From NCBI GenBank assembly GCA_022885665.1, contig JAGQDJ010000076.1:310001-374000 (forward strand): a stretch of DNA of 64,000 bases. Direction: 5' to 3'. This stretch comes from Triops longicaudatus (lineage: Eukaryota > Arthropoda > Branchiopoda > Notostraca > Triopsidae). Made by a program: the position numbers and the translations under genes. The stretch's first letter is position 1. Each line of letters starts with the position of its first letter. The notes beneath the pieces were generated by a model, which was not told the origin of the DNA, did not search any database, and saw nothing but the letters and a program-made list of their open reading frames with translations. Positions 1-9,800 of this stretch are shown here, in pieces.

Positions 1-3000
1 AGATTTGATTGCCTTCCTACCTGGATGATTGCGGGGCACTTGTAAAAAGATCCTCTGAGTTTCCTTTTCCAGGAGCTAACCAGATCAAGATCAACTAGTT
101 CTGGTTATGTTTTCACGCATGGTGATCAAACCCTTCAAGTTTTGCGAAAATATAACCCAACACACGAGAATCCACCAGAGTAATGTGTTTCACGTAACAG
201 CACCTGGCACAGTCTCGCAGAGACCACCTGGATCCTTGCAAGGCGAGTCTTCTACTAAACGGCTTGAGTCTCGCGTGGAACGGGTCGTACAACACTCGCA
301 AAGCCGGAGCTGGGATCTGTCCAAGTCCAAGCCCCTTTCCCTTCTTCAGAGACACCTGAAATGCAAGTGCAAGCGCTAGTCGCGTTAGCTGTTCACTTCA
401 TGCAAGGTTTCCAGAGCCTAATCTCAGCCTTTTCTAGAAAGACGGAGGGCCCTATTCCAGAGCCACGGGTCTTAATCTTGTGAGCGAAAACAAATAGTCA
501 GGGATTCCGGTTAGATTTTCTGACCGATCATTGAGACAAGGAATGTTCCGCCTTTAAGCTTAGTTAAGCAAAAGCGACAAGATGGGTAACCTTAACGATA
601 AACCGTACCAAGATCTGGAGGCTGGCGGGATCGGGGTATAATTTATATTCAAGTGCCAAGGCAATTTCTAGTCGGCATTCTTTGCGACACGGATCCTTGC
701 AGAGTGAAACAAAAAGTTCAAGGTACTGGCAGTCGTTGCGTTTGGCCCTGGAGAGAATGACAGATGAGTTTCACAGCCTCTTTTTACATCACACATTTCG
801 AAAGCTCAAGGAGAATCAATCGCAACTATGGGCTGTAAACGAGACTAGCAAAGGGACCTTAAGTAACACGAGTGGCATGTTCTCTTATGGCCTTCGCAGT
901 GACACCACCTGCAAAGCATTTTAGGCACGAAATTTTTTCTCTACCACCGCAAAACTTTTCCCACCGTTACTAGTCAGTGCTCTTTCCCGCTGCTGGGCCT
1001 GTGGAACGAAAACGCGGTAAGCAACCTATCCTAGTTTTCAAATTCATTGTTACTTGAATCGTGCAGGTTAAGTTTTCTTTTTTCTTTTTTTTAAAAAAAA
1101 GAACAGTTATGATTTCCTTGATCTAAACGAGAAGCTAACGGATCCAAAGAGCCTTATACACACACCGAATTTCTGGCGTGTTTACAGTCATATCGTAGTA
1201 GCATTGTATAACCCCTGTCGTTCATTTTGGTGCAGAACATCCTTGTTTTCTTTTTTTTTTTCTTTTTTTTCTGTTCTCAAGCTTGTCCACAGCTTCAACA
1301 CATACATTTCGGTCGTTAAGCCAATATTAGTTTAACATATTAGCGCAGTGATAATTTTCTCTTTTGTCCTTAGCCGGCACTCCTGTCTTCGAATTCGAAG
1401 TCAGACTTTTTTTTATATTTTATTTTGCGTAGCTCCAAACTTAAGCAATGCTAAAGGACAAATAGCACTAGATAAAAGAAGGCACTCATTCATTTCATTT
1501 TCTTGCGAACGGATATTTATAATCTTCCCAGTCAAAAGAGAGCCACGTCTTGAATACAGCATCTGTTAAGCTCATCGTCCTTGCCTTGGACAAGATTCCA
1601 GTCCTTTTTTTTTGTCTCAACAAATAGTCTCTAATCGGCTTTTATAGTAGCGAATGACAAGCTAGGCTAGATGTATGGTGCCTTTTGACTTGCATAATAA
1701 CAAACATTTCTCACCCATCGTCTTCCTAGTTCCATATTTACTTCCGCGGTTATGTAACCTCGGTCAGCTCTACAAAAGTCAACACTTTACGCAAACTCGT
1801 ATAAGGTTTTCTCATTACACTGCACATAAAGAAGTCCTTTTTGCAACCTCGCAACAATGAAAAAAAAAGACCTTCCAGGGATTTGTTTGGTTCCATAACA
1901 AGATTAGTATCAGTCCATTGATGGATGATGGGGTCCAATGGATTGCCAGATTCCTTACTGTTAACTTGTAAAGTATTTGTTATTGACTTCTTCATCACCA
2001 ACTCATCAAAGAGACCACCAAGGGTGTCGAGGGCGTGACGAGCATACTTCATGAGACCTCGCCCAAACGAAGACGATACGCACCTTCACAAGGAAAGGGT
2101 TAAGAACGCTAACGTAAAAGAGTGAGATCTTTGACTTCAGGGGGTGGGGACAAACCAAACGGGAGAAGGTGTTCACCGGAAATGAGGCTACTTATTAATG
2201 ACAGCACGTTGGAGATGTTCCATATACTTGTACCGATACACACGAGATCCAGGTGTTGCTGTGCCGTGTGATGACGAAAACCCTTCCCTCGAAGACCCAA
2301 AATCATTAGCACTCAATGTGCACGTTTCAGTACTGTACCAGCAACCCCATCAACGAAAACGCGACGCGATATTTAACCAAAAATGTTCGCTTTGGGGTAG
2401 CAGGTCTTCAATTTGCCGGTCATTTGCTCCCCATTTCCCGCCTCTATGGTCAAGGCAAGCAGGCCTAAATGTTCTGAAAATCGTCTCCGCAAACAAATCT
2501 ATTTCAATGGGGTTATTTTCCGATGCAAATTTATGGAGAGTTCTTTTCCAATGGATATGGGGGTCGTCGTGGCTGTAAAAGGGTGTGAAGCGAAGACCTT
2601 GGTGCGACGACAGCCCATGAAAAACTTCAATGCTAAAGTTTGGGGAAAACAGTCAAATATAGCAAAGAACCGGATGTTGACGCAGTTCACCTTTTTGGTG
2701 TCAGGACATAAATTACTATGCTAAAATTAGGCTCCCCCTCAAACTTCAACCATAGGCTGACTCGAACAGTAAAAAATGGCGTGAAAAATCGGGTTCATAC
2801 TGCGTTCTTACGCGTTTTAGGCTTAATTACTTCGTTTCGATCGCTGCTGACGAGAAGTTAGTCAGCCAGATCCGTAAAAGACTCCTAATACGCGAAGGCT
2901 TATGTAACACTAAAGGGTATCGTTCTCAAGGCTGAACCAATGCCTAGTTAGGAGTATGGCATTGCGGCACGAAAAAGGCCACGTCATTGCGAGAGAAAAA

Positions 3001-3163
3001 GCGTTTTAAAGAACGTACGCTTTGTTTCTTAAAACTATACCACTGTCGATAGTACAAACGAAAACGTGTAGAAAAGGTGGGTGAAAACGAAAGATAACCT
3101 ACTTAGGCTTAGTTACTTATAAAGTTAAATTTCGAATTAAAAAAATGTATTCAGACGATTGCT
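1..3163. other. Left flank without a nameable gene
   Basis: No gene could be recognised here. Homopolymer-rich AT sequence alternates with ordinary complexity. Several open frames of 60-126 codons occur on both strands, but none has a family signature, and most overlap one another antisense. Two minus-strand segments look somewhat more coding-like than the rest: 2350-2634 (listed separately) and roughly 1860-2052, where an open frame starting at an ATG near 2050 runs through about 65 ordinary-looking residues. They could be exons of an unknown minus-strand gene downstream of cyclophilin H, or decayed mobile DNA. Confidence 0.5.
2350..2634 (-). other. Unrecognised coding-like open segment (possible exon)
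   Basis: An open minus-strand frame of about 94 codons ends in TGA at 2350-2352. It has no ATG in the frame, so if real it is an internal or terminal exon. A possible acceptor (pyrimidine run then TTTAG) lies just upstream of 2634. The translation is balanced in composition, with Trp, His and acidic residues, and contains stretches such as HQGLRFTPFYSHDD and FAETIFRTFRPACLDHRGG. That is unlike the low-complexity shadows around it. I do not recognise the family. It may belong with the open frame near 1860-2052, to an uncharacterised gene or to an old transposon. Confidence 0.25.
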
Positions 3164-4221
3164 TTATAATTCTCCACACTGTGATATAATCACGGGCAGC
3201 TTGGGTTTATTGTTGGCGCCCGTTGGAACGTTTTCAATTTTCCTCATCACAAGAAGGCCATCTAAGACGCGTCCAAAGACAACATGCTTGCCGTCAAGGA
3301 AATCGCACGGAGCACAAGTTACAAAAAATTGGCAACCATTCGTATCCTTCCCACTGTTGGCCTAAAATAGGGCAAACTCGTCTGTACTTGAAAAGTCTTC
3401 TCAAAGGAAATTAAGGAACCTGAAGAAGAAAATGGCAAAAGAACTTACCATGGAAAGAAGCCCAGGGCCATCGTGAGATAGATTGAAGTTTTCATCCTCG
3501 AAAGGTCCACCCCCATATATGCTCATTACTCCAGTTCCATCTCCCTATATGAAAAAGAGATTAATTTATGCATCGTGAAAAATATTTTATCATGACCAAT
3601 TCTGAGAAGATAGTTGCACAATTACAGCAAAACTATTTCCAATATACGACAAATATGAGGAACAAAGAGGCGGGCTTTCTGGCGACCGAACTTAACCAAA
3701 TCAGTTCTGCACTGTTTAACTGCAGCGTCACTTGGCACCGGGTCCTAAAGTGAGCTCATAGAAAATTCGTCCACGCAGAAGTTGTCATTGAATTCGTTTT
3801 GTACTCACTGTTCGAACTGGCAAGCAGAATGTGACACGAGATGATTTCCTGGAAGATTATGAATGATCGACTTACATTTACAAAGTCTCCGCCTTGAATC
3901 ATAAAGTCTTTTATGATTCTGTGGAAGGATGCGCCTTTGTAGCCTGTCGGAATGCCTCCACGCTTGTACTCGCCGGTGCAAAACTGTCTGAAGTTTTCCG
4001 CTGTCCTGGGAGCCACATCAGCAAAGAGTTCAAAGATCATACGACCGACTTCCTGATATACAAAAAATAAAACTGTGCCAAAATACTGACGAAAAGAGTA
4101 AAGGCACAAGAGAAAAGTTTGGCGTAAGAAAAGTTACTGTGCTTCCAATGGAAATGTCGAAGAAAACAACTGGGTTATTAGTGTGCCTTAATTGGCTCTG
4201 CAACTGGTGCCAGGTTGGCAT
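3164..4221 (-). CDS. PPIH: Peptidyl-prolyl cis-trans isomerase H (cyclophilin H)
   Basis: Cyclophilin of the U4/U6.U5 snRNP-associated type, acting in the nucleus as a prolyl isomerase during spliceosome assembly. Four exons join in phase 0 with GT-AG borders: 4138-4221, 3876-4052, 3449-3544 and 3164-3361. Together they give 184 residues, close to the roughly 177 of human PPIH. The start is the ATG at 4219-4221, and the first exon carries NNPVVFFDISIG as in PPIH. The second exon holds the catalytic FHRIIKDFMIQGGDF. The third has GDGTG, and the last has NGCQFFVTC, LDGKHVVFG and the terminal ISQCGEL before TAA. The PPIH-like start and end separate it from cyclophilin A. The position equivalent to cyclophilin A Trp121 is Phe here (CDFLDGKH). 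Confidence 0.95.
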
Positions 4222-4398
4222 TTTGACTTATGTGCTTAACACAGTGTTCGAGCTTTGTGAAACTTCAATTTCCGGATGATTTGAAACGAATAGTTTACAG
4301 TTAACACCGGTTGGGAACGACAGTGTGCATTCAAAACAATTCTACGCCACCTGTAGGCTGGATTGTAAGTTCCTTTGAGGCTGACCTAGCGCTACCTA

Positions 4399-4406
4399 TG
4401 ACGTCA
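4399..4406. promoter_or_regulatory. Palindromic CRE/ATF site upstream of PPIH
   Basis: A perfect TGACGTCA palindrome lies about 178 bp upstream of the cyclophilin H start codon. This is the classical CREB/ATF binding sequence and the distance fits a proximal promoter. No TATA box is clear. Binding is inferred from the motif only. Confidence 0.35.
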
Positions 4407-5169
4407 GCAAGTCCGCTATAGTAACCATACAGTACTGTTCATTAAAAAAATTACGGGCAAAGGGGCTCAAATGTCGTTAGCTTTTTCTTTCGTTATCAGA
4501 ATTCGCAATGGTGTGCTCCTGCCCTTTGATAATTAGCTAAGACGCTTGCTTATCTGTGAGGCAGTGAGCTGGGGCAGCTTTCTGCAGTGAAAGGTCCCAA
4601 CCGTGCGCATTGTTCCTCTTTTCCAGTACCTTATTTTTTTAAAGAACAGTACTGTACTTTGGCTACCAGACCTCTAGGGCAAAAGCAAAAGTATAAATGA
4701 AGTCCGTTACTACAGATGCAAATATTCTTTTTAATATTTAGTTCGCCAGTTTTCGAAGTTGCAAAGGAACGTCAATTCAGTTCATTAAAAAATCAATTCA
4801 GTTAAACTTAGTTCGTATTAAAAAAAAAAAAAAAAAAAAAACAGATGACGTTCAAGTCAAAGTTTCATTCTAAATGTTGGTTTGGCATCTCATTTTAACT
4901 GCTGCTCACTAGACTCGTTTGTTTTTCTAGAGTTCGACTGTCATTCAAGTGTTTGAGGAGACGCTCGATTTTTTTTCTAATTTTACGACTAGTTTTCATG
5001 AAGTGAGGGTCAGTACAAGTTTAACAGAGAAGATTTGTTTAAAACTTATCTGTGGTCCTACTACATCAAATTTATACGGTTCAGGTCAATTCAGACTTTC
5101 TAGCAACGAAGGAATTCGATTATATTTATTCAAGTTCAATTCAGTGAATTGAATTTTTCTTGCTATGAT

Positions 5170-5237
5170 ACACATTTAATGCCCCTAAAGTGCACATAAT
5201 GCCCCTATAATACACATTTAATGCCCCTAAAGTGCAC
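5170..5237. repeat. Short direct repeat, two 26-bp copies
   Basis: The unit ACACATTTAATGCCCCTAAA plus GTGCAC occurs at 5170-5195 and again at 5212-5237. A partial copy (ATAATGCCCCTATA) lies between them. It borders the MITE-like element that starts at about 5258. Confidence 0.8.
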
Positions 5238-5257
5238 TTGCATACTTACGAACAAAA

Positions 5258-5372
5258 GCGCAGCGAAGGGGAGGCTCCCCCCTCACCGAAAGTATTTTCT
5301 TGTGTGCAAGTAAGCTCAGTGGCAGCATCAAGAAAAAGTTGTCCCCCCCCCCGAAAAAATTCCTGGCTGCGC
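5258..5372. mobile_element. MITE-like element with imperfect terminal inverted repeats
   Basis: The left end GCGCAGCGAAGG and the right end CCTGGCTGCGC (inverse GCGCAGCCAGG) form imperfect inverted ends around about 115 bp. The interior has C-rich and G-rich runs and no coding capacity. Its right end, read inverted, begins with the sequence CAGGAATTTTTTCGGGG. That resembles the ends of the elements near 18817 and 42830, so these may be one family. Confidence 0.45.
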
Positions 5373-6200
5373 CCCTGCTTACGAAACACAAGCTTTCATG
5401 CGAAAGTCGTACTTGAACGGCGCGACTGACTTGCAAGTCGTCAATGAGCGAAATTTCATGAGCTTGTGGACGTAATCAGATTTATGTTACGCTCAGAATA
5501 CTGTTTTCGCAGAAACGGCGCATGAAAATATAGAGCAGTATTCCTCGCCAACAAGCCTGCGTTGGGGCATATTTAATGGGGAAATGCGCATTATACTTGG
5601 AACGTCGCTGCGAGGATGGTTCGCGATGTAGTCCTCTTTTTTTCAGTGACAAAATAAAAGGTCCCGTTTTCCAAGAAAGAACTAATAAATGCTGCAAAAT
5701 GTGTCTGGTTAAAACACCGTCATCTGTATTTAACAGTCTACCACTCCTCTTTACATTTCCCGTCATGGATGGATCTTGATCATTATGCAAATATAACAGA
5801 CACAAAGCTATATCCATCGTCCCACGTCCTCACTTGTTCAATGCAGGCACCTGACTCGTTTAATGCAATGCGTCACAAGTTAAAACGGACTTGACGGTCT
5901 TGAAAAATCTTCCAGGACTTTTCTTTAAAAAAACAAACAAACAACAAAAACAAATTACGTTTGGCAAGCGTAATGCCTTCTTTTCTGCATTTTCTTTTTA
6001 TCAAAAGATTGCTTCCTTTACTGAGATATTGCTAAGACAATAACAGACCAAACGTATTGAATATCCTCAAATAAAAATCATTAAAAGAAATCATCCAAGT
6101 CTAAAAAGCAAAGATCCCTAATATCACAACGCAACATCGGCCAGATCCTGCACTTAAAGAACTCCTCTCATCATAATGAATAACCGGCCTTGTTTTCTTG

Positions 6201-6206
6201 TTTATT
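6201..6206 (-). terminator. Candidate LRP1 polyadenylation signal
   Basis: AATAAA on the minus strand, 72 nt past the LRP1 stop codon. It is the first canonical signal after the stop. A short 3' UTR would result; longer ones are not excluded. Confidence 0.45.
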
Positions 6207-6277
6207 TCTTGTTCCACTTTCGAAGTGTTTTCACATCCTCTGATATGTACTCATCCTTTACTCTTTTTGTTTCCTCA

Positions 6278-6875
6278 TTACGGGAAGGAGAAAGGGTCTC
6301 TTCGGTCTGCTAAAGGATCTTGGTCTGACTCAGACCGAACGGATTCCGCCGTCAACAGGCTTTTCTTTTCCTCGTTGCCTGAACTAGCGTTGACAGCGGT
6401 GTCGTTGTCGGCAAAAAGTTCATAGACTGGATTCGCGAAATTGGTAGCCTGCGAAAATTGACGTAACAAACCACTATTAGTTAACCAACTACAAAAAAGC
6501 GATAAGTCACTCACTTTCTCGAAGGATTCCGGCTGCAACACTTGCAGATCCTCGCCGTCGTCGGCGTCATTATCGTAGGTAGGATTACGAATCACTACGT
6601 TGTCCTGACTTTCCATTCGAACGTGCATAAATGGGCTTTCTCTGTACAATAAATAAGGTTCGACACGGTTTCTTTCATCTTCATGCTAGAAAAGGCTTTA
6701 CCTTCGTCGTCGTTTTGATATAACGAAGGCAACTGCCGCGCCTATAGCCAATGCGATGAGCAATAAAACAATGATAACGCTCGAAATCACGGCTCCAAAG
6801 CTTCCACTAGCCGACTGGGCTCCTACTGGTGAGTCTTTGCTTTGACATCGAAGGCCAAAAAAGCCATCAGGGCAT
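6278..6875 (-). other. LRP1: LRP1 exons: transmembrane helix and cytoplasmic tail
   Basis: Three exons: 6702-6875, 6515-6641 and 6278-6448. The first completes the last EGF (CPDGFFGLRCQ) and then gives the helix, with core VIIVLLLIALAIGAAVAFV, followed by ISKRRRR as the stop-transfer. The second carries the first NPxY motif (VIRNPTYD) and an acidic stretch. The third carries the second motif (TNFANPVYEL), then KKSLL, DPLA and the stop at 6278. In vertebrate LRP1 these motifs bind Dab/Shc-type adaptors and drive endocytosis. The intron 6449-6514 is 66 nt, phase 0 and free of stops, so its retention would keep the frame open. Confidence 0.93.
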
Positions 6876-9800
6876 CTATATAAGCGTCACCATGAAGATC
6901 ATCAATCAATGGATTTGAGATGGATAAAACATCACTTACGTGCATGAAGGTTCCAGATCTTCTTCCGGGTTGACACTGCACGTTCCTCCATTGAAACAAA
7001 AGTGATTGCAAGTTCTTCTGTGCTGACAACGCACCCCTGACCATCCCGAAGGACATACACATGAAGGAGTGCTACCCACTGTGCCGTTAATGACGCAAAC
7101 GCCGCCATGTAAACAAAAACCACGGCAAGGATTGTTAGGTCCGAAATAGAACTTGCACTGTTCACCACCCCAATTCTCTCCGCAACTACAAAATTTCCAA
7201 CAATTAATCATAACATCAAAGGAAAGAAAGTTCTAACTATTACTTGCAAACAACTTTGTTGTTAACTACCACGCAACTTCCACCGTTTAGACAATGGTGA
7301 GGTGGACACGTGACCGAGGCTGGGTTGCAAATCTCGGCCGTCGAATTGCCAGTACACAAATCAGCTTCGCAGCGTTTACCGGTGAAGCGCGAAGGGCATT
7401 CGCATGTCAATTTCTTGGCACTTCGCTGGCAGGTGCCACCATTCTGGCAGAAATCGATGCACAGATCGTGTTCGCACTTCGAACCTGAGTAACCCGGTCC
7501 ACAAGTACACTGAGGTACTCCCAAACTATTCACGGTGCACTCACCCTAGAACGAAACCGTTTAATGTCAAAAGGTGTAACTTCAGTAAATTAAATATTAA
7601 AAACAAAAATATGCAAGATCAATTCGAAAAGAAAAAAAGAAACAGAAGGAAAGCGAAAAATATTTCTGAAAAGTCGCATACCTGCATGCAGTAGTCATCA
7701 CAATCGGATATTTCGCAATGTTCTCCTTGGTATCCAGGAGGGCATTCACAGAAATACTGCTTCTCTTTATTTTTAGTTTTCCCAGCGTTTTCCTTGTCTT
7801 TTATGGGTTTATCCTTGTCCTTATCTTTAACGCGACACATGCCACCATTTAGGCAGGATAATTCCACGCAGTTTTGGCAATATTTGCCTAAGGTGTAAAT
7901 AACAAAGAATAGTACCTTTCATTTCAGTGCATGAGAACATACCTGAAAAATCCTCAGGACAGATGCAAACAAACCCACCAGCCGCGGTCGTCATACATGT
8001 TCCGCCGTTTTGACACCTGTCTGCACAAACGGAAGTCCTAGTCTCGCAGCGTTCTCCTGTCCATTCTGGGGGGCAATTACACTAACGGGAGCAAAATAGG
8101 GAAACAATAATATTTCTAGTTCGGACATTCGGACAAGGAGAGTACTCCATACTTTCAAAGGTGGCTTCATGCCAGAAGGTACTTCTGTTAGTAAATCAGG
8201 GTAGCAAAAGCCTTTGTTTCGGCAGAATCCTGAGCAGCGGTATTTTTCACAGTGTTCACCTTCGAAAGATTCGTGGCATCTAGAGATATACGCATGAAAC
8301 CAGAACGTTTCATCTTAAATAAAATATGTTCGACGTACTTGCATTTGGGTTGTCCATTTTCGTCGAAATAGCAATTACCGACATGACAGTCTAAATCGCA
8401 TGTTTGTTCGTTGCTTTGATTCTTTGGGGCGCAAACAGGTACACCTTGGCTATCAATGGTGTGTTCTGCATTATCAGGGCAGACGCAGGTATAATTGCCC
8501 AAGGATTTGCGTAGGCAAAGCCAGGCTGGTCCACACAATGAGGTCGCACAGGGGTCGGAAACTAGTTTCATTAATTAATAAAACAATATTAATTTTATGC
8601 ACTACGAGGGAAATTTTGCTTTTAAAATTACTGTTTTTCAGGAGCTGTTTGGAAGGATGGACAATCATCAAATCCGAAACTCGAGTTACACCTTGCAAAA
8701 TGCTAGTGACGTTGATTTGGCCTGGGCCGTGTTTTGGAAGGCGAACTATGTTGTGGCTGTTGTGGGTGAGAATGAAAAGGCTATCCTCAAAAACATCTAA
8801 ACGCCACGGTTTATCTTCATCTAAAAATGTTTATAATAATTAAACAAGAGATTAATTATACAAGAGATAAAATTCATATCTGAAAGACAGTAAAATAGAA
8901 TGGCTCGTGAGGGGATCGAACCCACGACCTTCGCGTTATTAGCACGACGCTCTAACCAACTGAGCTAACAAGCCATGCCTATGGGGGTCTTAATAGACTA
9001 TGTCAAGTAAAACCCGTGGAATCCACGACTTTCCCTCATAAGATGTGCGCAGGCTTATCAACCAACTTTTTTTCATGAGTTATTGTGACTTCATTTTAAC
9101 ATTACGACTACGCAGAATAGCTACTCGAAAATGAGGCCATAAAACGCACAATACACGCAATTATTCAAAGCCCATCCGTCAACAACCTGGTCTCGTACAA
9201 TATGTCGATATAGAAAACAAGCAATTTATTTATGAGTAGACTAAGCTGTTTCAAAAGACCCTTGTCACTGTCATACAGCTTTCGCCAATATCTCACAATG
9301 TACAGTAGCACATCAGCATTATTTATCTTAAATTTCACAGCTAAAATACCGCCAATCCACATAACAAACAGGAGTTTCTTAGTGACGACCCTGCGTCGTG
9401 AGATGAGGCTTCATCAATAACCTTAAAAAAGGGGGTAAACTCAAAGAAGCTGGATGCAGCACTTTTTTGCGTCGATCAGTGGTGCAACGAGCACACTCTT
9501 CTCATTTTTGTTCCGAGTGCGAGAAAAAATCTAGAGGTTTAGGTGTCATACAGTGGCGCCACTCAACGATCAACAATTAAAATCCATCTAAAAAGGAAAG
9601 AATGGAAAAGTGTTTCGAAATAGATATCTTTTCGGGCGGCATTTTTTCTTTCTTCTAACATTCTGTCCGTTACCAGAGTAATGGAGCGGAGCCCCGGCTA
9701 AAATGGCGAGAAAAGGTAAAAATGCTGTTACGAGAAAGTGACCCGTTCCGAAACACTGACCGAAAACATGAAACACTGTAAATCAGTACTTTTAGTATAA

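Larger units (their letters stand above)
4222..6277. other. Intergenic region between PPIH promoter and LRP1 3' end
   Basis: About 2 kb. It holds the presumed PPIH promoter, an A tract near 4819-4841, a short direct repeat (5170-5237), a MITE-like element (5258-5372) and, at the right, the presumed LRP1 3' UTR with its polyadenylation signal. No protein gene is supported; the open frames here are short and one of them is simply the transposon-like element. Confidence 0.6.

Noticed and set aside
5227..5436. Overlapping open frames on both strands (about 65-69 codons)
   Set aside because: They are translations of the MITE-like element and its G/C runs, not of a gene.
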